From contig CAKSVQ010000023.1 in NCBI GenBank assembly GCA_934504065.1, positions 1 through 23,358 of the forward strand: a stretch of 23,358 nt of DNA, written 5' to 3'. How positions within the stretch are numbered: position 1 is the stretch's first letter; every line of letters begins with the position of its first letter. Made by a program: the position numbers and the translations under genes. A model generated the notes under the pieces. That model was not told the origin of the DNA. It made no database searches and saw only the letters and a program-made list of their open reading frames with translations. Source of the stretch: an uncultured Dysosmobacter sp. (GTDB lineage Bacteria; Bacillota; Clostridia; Oscillospirales; Oscillospiraceae). Shown piece by piece: positions 21,112 through 23,358 of the stretch.

Positions 21112-21147
21112 ATCGCCTCCCCTTTGCCGGGGAGGCGATTTTTTTTA
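21112..21147 (+). terminator. Intrinsic terminator after the NlpC/P60 gene
   Basis: ATCGCCTCCCC (21112-21122) pairs perfectly with GGGGAGGCGAT (21129-21139), 11 bp, loop TTTGCC. Seven to eight T follow. This is a textbook terminator. Confidence 0.92.
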
Positions 21148-21176
21148 TGGGTGCATCGGGTAACCTGAAAAAGGGG

Positions 21177-21217
21177 TTGACAATTTGTTATTTTCTCCAT
21201 ATACTTACTTAAAGTAA
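21177..21217 (+). promoter_or_regulatory. Promoter and MarR-type operator for marR-MATE
   Basis: TTGACA (21177-21182), 17 bases, TATACT (21200-21205). A 13-bp palindrome, TTACTT-A-AAGTAA (21205-21217), starts on the last base of the -10. MarR proteins usually bind short palindromes over the promoter, so autorepression with release by a drug-like ligand is expected. Confidence 0.75.
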
Positions 21218-21253
21218 TTAACTTAGATAATCAAAAAGAACCGGAGGTATCCA

Positions 21254-21709
21254 ATGACTGTTGCAAATATGAAAGCGCTGCTGGATGCATGCTATCAGGC
21301 CAAGCGCGTCCGCGAGCTGCTGCCGTCCCTGCCGGAGGGTGTGACGCCGTCCTACATTCACTATCTTGACACCATTGAAAGTCTGGAGCGCCGCGGCATC
21401 CGCGTGAAAATCTCGGACATCAGCGACGCGCTGCGCATTCCCCGCCCCGGCGTGACCCGGACGGTCCGGGAAATGGAGGAGGGCGGCTATCTGCAAAAAA
21501 CCGCCTCGGACGAGGATGGCCGCGTGACCTACCTCTCCATCACGGCAGACGGCAAACGGCTTTCGCAAACCTACAACGACCGCTTTTTTGCCCAGCTCAC
21601 CCCCCTTCTGGCTGACATTCCTGACGAGGACGCCGCCTGCACCGTCCGCACCATCGCGCGGCTCTACGCTGTCATGTCCGAGAGGAGGATCACCCTTGAA
21701 CGAGAATAA
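21254..21709 (+). CDS. MarR family transcriptional regulator
   Basis: This 151-aa winged-helix regulator is probably a dimer. The DNA-binding part is SDISDALRIPRPGVTRTVREMEEGGYLQKTA, followed by the wing DEDGRVTYLSITADGK, both typical of the MarR family. N- and C-terminal helices (1-40, 110-151) form the dimer interface. GGAGG precedes the ATG. It overlaps the following MATE exporter gene by 14 bases, a pairing seen often for MarR-controlled drug exporters. The palindrome at 21205-21217 in its promoter is the likely operator. The ligand is unknown. Confidence 0.92.
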   Translation: MTVANMKALLDACYQAKRVRELLPSLPEGVTPSYIHYLDTIESLERRGIRVKISDISDALRIPRPGVTRTVREMEEGGYLQKTASDEDGRVTYLSITADGKRLSQTYNDRFFAQLTPLLADIPDEDAACTVRTIARLYAVMSERRITLERE

Positions 21710-23042
21710 GGCGGATTTTACCCAGGGGAGCATTTTGAAAAAGCTGTCGCTTTTCATGCTCCCGGTCCTTGGCGCACTGATCTTGCAGGCGGCTTACGGC
21801 GCGGTGGACCTGCTGGTGGTGGGGCGCTTCGGCTCCACTGCCGGGCTTTCCGCCGTCTCCACAGGCAGTCAGGTCCTGAATCTCGTCACCTTTGTGGTGA
21901 CGCAGCTGGCCATGGGCGTGACCGTGCTCATCGCCCGCTATCTCGGCGAAAAGCACCCGGAACGGATCGGCTCCGTCCTCGGCGGGGCCGCCGTGGTGTT
22001 CACCCTCCTCTCCGCCGGGATATTCATCCTGCTGGTGGGCTTTGCCCGCCCGGTCTGCGTGCTGATGCAGGCCCCTGAAGAGGCGCTGGACCTGACCTCA
22101 AGCTATGTGCGCATCTGCGGCGGCGGCATTTTCTTTATTGTGGCCTATAACCTGCTGGCCGCCATTTTCCGGGGACTGGGCGACAGCCGCTCTCCGCTGC
22201 TGTTTGTGCTGGTGGCCTGTGTGGTCAACATCTTCGGCGACCTGCTTCTGGTGGCCGGGCTGCACATGGACGCAGCCGGAGCGGCGGCGGCCACTGTGCT
22301 GGCGCAGGCCGTCAGCGTGGCGCTTGCGGTGGGGATGCTGGCAAAAAAGAAGCTGCCCTTCTCCTTCACCCGGTCGGATTTCCGTCTGAATCCCCAGTGC
22401 CGGAAATTCCTTGGCATCGGACTGCCGCTGGCCCTGCAGGAATTTTTAACGCAGCTTTCCTTTTTGGCCCTCTGCGCGTTCGTCAACCGTCTGGGGCTCA
22501 CCGCTTCCTCCGGTTATGGCGTTGCCAGCAAGATCGTCAACTTTGCCATGCTGATCCCCAGCGCGCTGATGCAGTCCATGGCCTCCTTTGTGGCGCAGAA
22601 TATCGGCGCGGGCAACGGGAAACGGGCAAAGCAGGCCATGCTGACGGGCATTGGCGTGGGTCTGGCCTTCGGCTGCGCCGTGTTCGCGCTGGTGCTGTTC
22701 AAGGGCGACCTGTTTGCCGGAATTTTTTCCACCGACCCGGAGGTTGTGGAAAAGGGCTTTGCCTATCTGAAAGGCTTCGCGCCGGAGACCATCGTGACCG
22801 CCATCCTCTTCAGCATGATCGGCTATTTCAACGGCAGCGGCCAGACGCTGTGGGTCATGGTGCAGGGGCTGGTGCAAACGCTGCTGGTACGGCTGCCATT
22901 GGCGTATTTCATGAGCATCCAGCCAAATGCCAGCTTGACCCGAATTAGCCTTGCGGCCCCGGTCTCCACCGCGGTAGGCATCGTTTTGAACATCGCGTTC
23001 TACCTCCACTGCAACCGAAAAGCGGCCAGACAGCAGGCATAA
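21696..23042 (+). CDS. MATE family efflux transporter
   Basis: This 448-aa membrane exporter belongs to the MATE (multidrug and toxic compound extrusion) family and is of normal length, with twelve predicted helices. The start region is FTQGSILKKLSLFMLPVLGALILQ, and the DLLVVGRFGSTAGLSAVSTGSQ segment is typical of the NorM/DinF-like group. The second half has LPLALQEFLTQLSFLALCAFVN. A TTG start at 21696 is chosen, because AGGAGG lies 7 bases upstream and no ATG fits near it. The longer frame upstream runs through the MarR gene in another frame and is not credible. The overlap suggests translational coupling. Substrates are probably cationic drugs or metabolites, but these cannot be read. Confidence 0.92.
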   Translation: MNENKADFTQGSILKKLSLFMLPVLGALILQAAYGAVDLLVVGRFGSTAGLSAVSTGSQVLNLVTFVVTQLAMGVTVLIARYLGEKHPERIGSVLGGAAVVFTLLSAGIFILLVGFARPVCVLMQAPEEALDLTSSYVRICGGGIFFIVAYNLLAAIFRGLGDSRSPLLFVLVACVVNIFGDLLLVAGLHMDAAGAAAATVLAQAVSVALAVGMLAKKKLPFSFTRSDFRLNPQCRKFLGIGLPLALQEFLTQLSFLALCAFVNRLGLTASSGYGVASKIVNFAMLIPSALMQSMASFVAQNIGAGNGKRAKQAMLTGIGVGLAFGCAVFALVLFKGDLFAGIFSTDPEVVEKGFAYLKGFAPETIVTAILFSMIGYFNGSGQTLWVMVQGLVQTLLVRLPLAYFMSIQPNASLTRISLAAPVSTAVGIVLNIAFYLHCNRKAARQQA

Positions 23043-23060
23043 AGCGCCGCACAAATACAA

Positions 23061-23096
23061 AGGGAAGCCCGGGCAGACGCCCGGGCTTCCCTTATA
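23061..23096. terminator. Bidirectional intrinsic terminator
   Basis: AAGGGAAGCCCGGGC (23061-23075) pairs perfectly with GCCCGGGCTTCCCTT (23080-23094), 15 bp, loop AGAC. It sits between the MATE gene and the convergent kinase-like gene. The outer A-T pairs supply short T-runs on each strand. Confidence 0.85.
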
Positions 23097-23126
23097 TTAC
23101 ATATGCAATTCCGTATCCCGTTCGGG

Positions 23127-23358
23127 TCAAAAATTCCGAAACAGCTGGCGGCAGTGCTCAGCCAGCAGCGACGCGGTGCGGTCGATGCCAAGGCGGGCGC
23201 TGTTGATGCACAGGTCATAGGTCTCCGGCAGTCCCCACGGGCGGCCGGTATAGTGGGTGTAATACTTCTCCCGCTGGCGGTCGGTCTTTTCCACCAGAGC
23301 CGCCGCCGTCTTTTCGTCCAGCCCCTCGGTCTCCATCCGGTGGCGGACCCGCCACTCC
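23127..23358 (-). CDS. Cytidylate kinase-like family protein, C-terminal part (cut by window edge)
   Basis: This is the 3' end of a larger gene. The frame is open to the last base, reading EWRVRHRMETEGL before continuing. The visible 76 residues, including AAALVEKTDRQREKYYTHYT, then GRPWGLPETYDLCINSARLG and IDRTASLLAEHC, match the C-terminus of the cytidylate-kinase-like P-loop family. These proteins are predicted small-molecule kinases whose substrate is not established. The P-loop and start lie outside the window. The stop codon is TGA at 23129-23127. The gene is convergent with MATE, sharing the terminator at 23061-23096. Confidence 0.88.
   Translation of the reverse strand, partial: EWRVRHRMETEGLDEKTAAALVEKTDRQREKYYTHYTGRPWGLPETYDLCINSARLGIDRTASLLAEHCRQLFRNF

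Overview
The window is GC-rich chromosomal DNA from an anaerobic gut-type Firmicute. The best fit is a Clostridia member of the Oscillospiraceae group. The taxonomic pointers are a SCIFF ranthipeptide with its radical SAM maturase (a Clostridia hallmark), strong AGGAGG ribosome sites, TTGACA/TATAAT promoters, a 4Fe-4S aldo/keto reductase, MATE and MMPL exporters, and many small TetR/MarR/MerR/WYL regulators. No rRNA, tRNA, phage, insertion sequence or CRISPR array was seen. The lineage call is an inference from gene content.

Layout. 1-1230: the 3' part of a hybrid sensor kinase. 1429-3777 (-): a four-gene operon (RibD/DHFR-like reductase, cupin, carboxymuconolactone decarboxylase-like protein, aldo/keto reductase), divergent from a MerR regulator at 3922-4377. 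Its promoter carries a palindrome in the spacer, which suggests MerR control. 4657-6797 (+): an aldo/keto reductase with two C-terminal 4Fe-4S motifs, then a WYL regulator. 6798-7517 has no large gene. It holds a probable small non-coding RNA on the minus strand, a 41-codon minus-strand gene, a structured repeat and a terminator. 7518-12296 (-): an MMPL/RND-type exporter and, upstream of it, a large secreted coiled-coil protein. Divergent from these are two tandem, similar TetR genes and a CYTH-DUF1653 fusion (12438-14275), with overlapping promoters and a palindrome between. 14383-17323 (+): SCIFF precursor, attenuator hairpin, SCIFF maturase, and a translationally coupled PLP-dependent decarboxylase-like gene. 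17458-18766 (+): an autoregulated TetR gene with twin operators, and a methyltransferase. 18814-18993 (-): a two-helix membrane peptide. 19133-19649: an AT-richer BrnT/BrnA toxin-antitoxin pair. 19814-20122: a conserved-looking hypothetical protein. 20176-21084: a secreted SH3b-SH3b-NlpC/P60 hydrolase. 21254-23042: a MarR regulator overlapping a MATE exporter. 23127-23358 (-): the C-terminal part of a cytidylate-kinase-like protein.

How it fits together. Most of the window consists of small regulator-plus-effector units: MerR with redox enzymes, twin TetR with the MMPL exporter, TetR with a methyltransferase, MarR with MATE, and BrnA with BrnT. Several promoters have a palindrome placed on or beside the -35/-10 elements, so autoregulation can be read directly from the DNA.

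The least explained features are a dispersed, multi-hairpin repeat (1229-1338, 4379-4599, 7280-7457) whose copies show paired compensatory base changes; the promoter- and terminator-bounded small RNA at about 6811-6963; and the MMPL/coiled-coil/twin-TetR/CYTH-DUF1653 neighbourhood.
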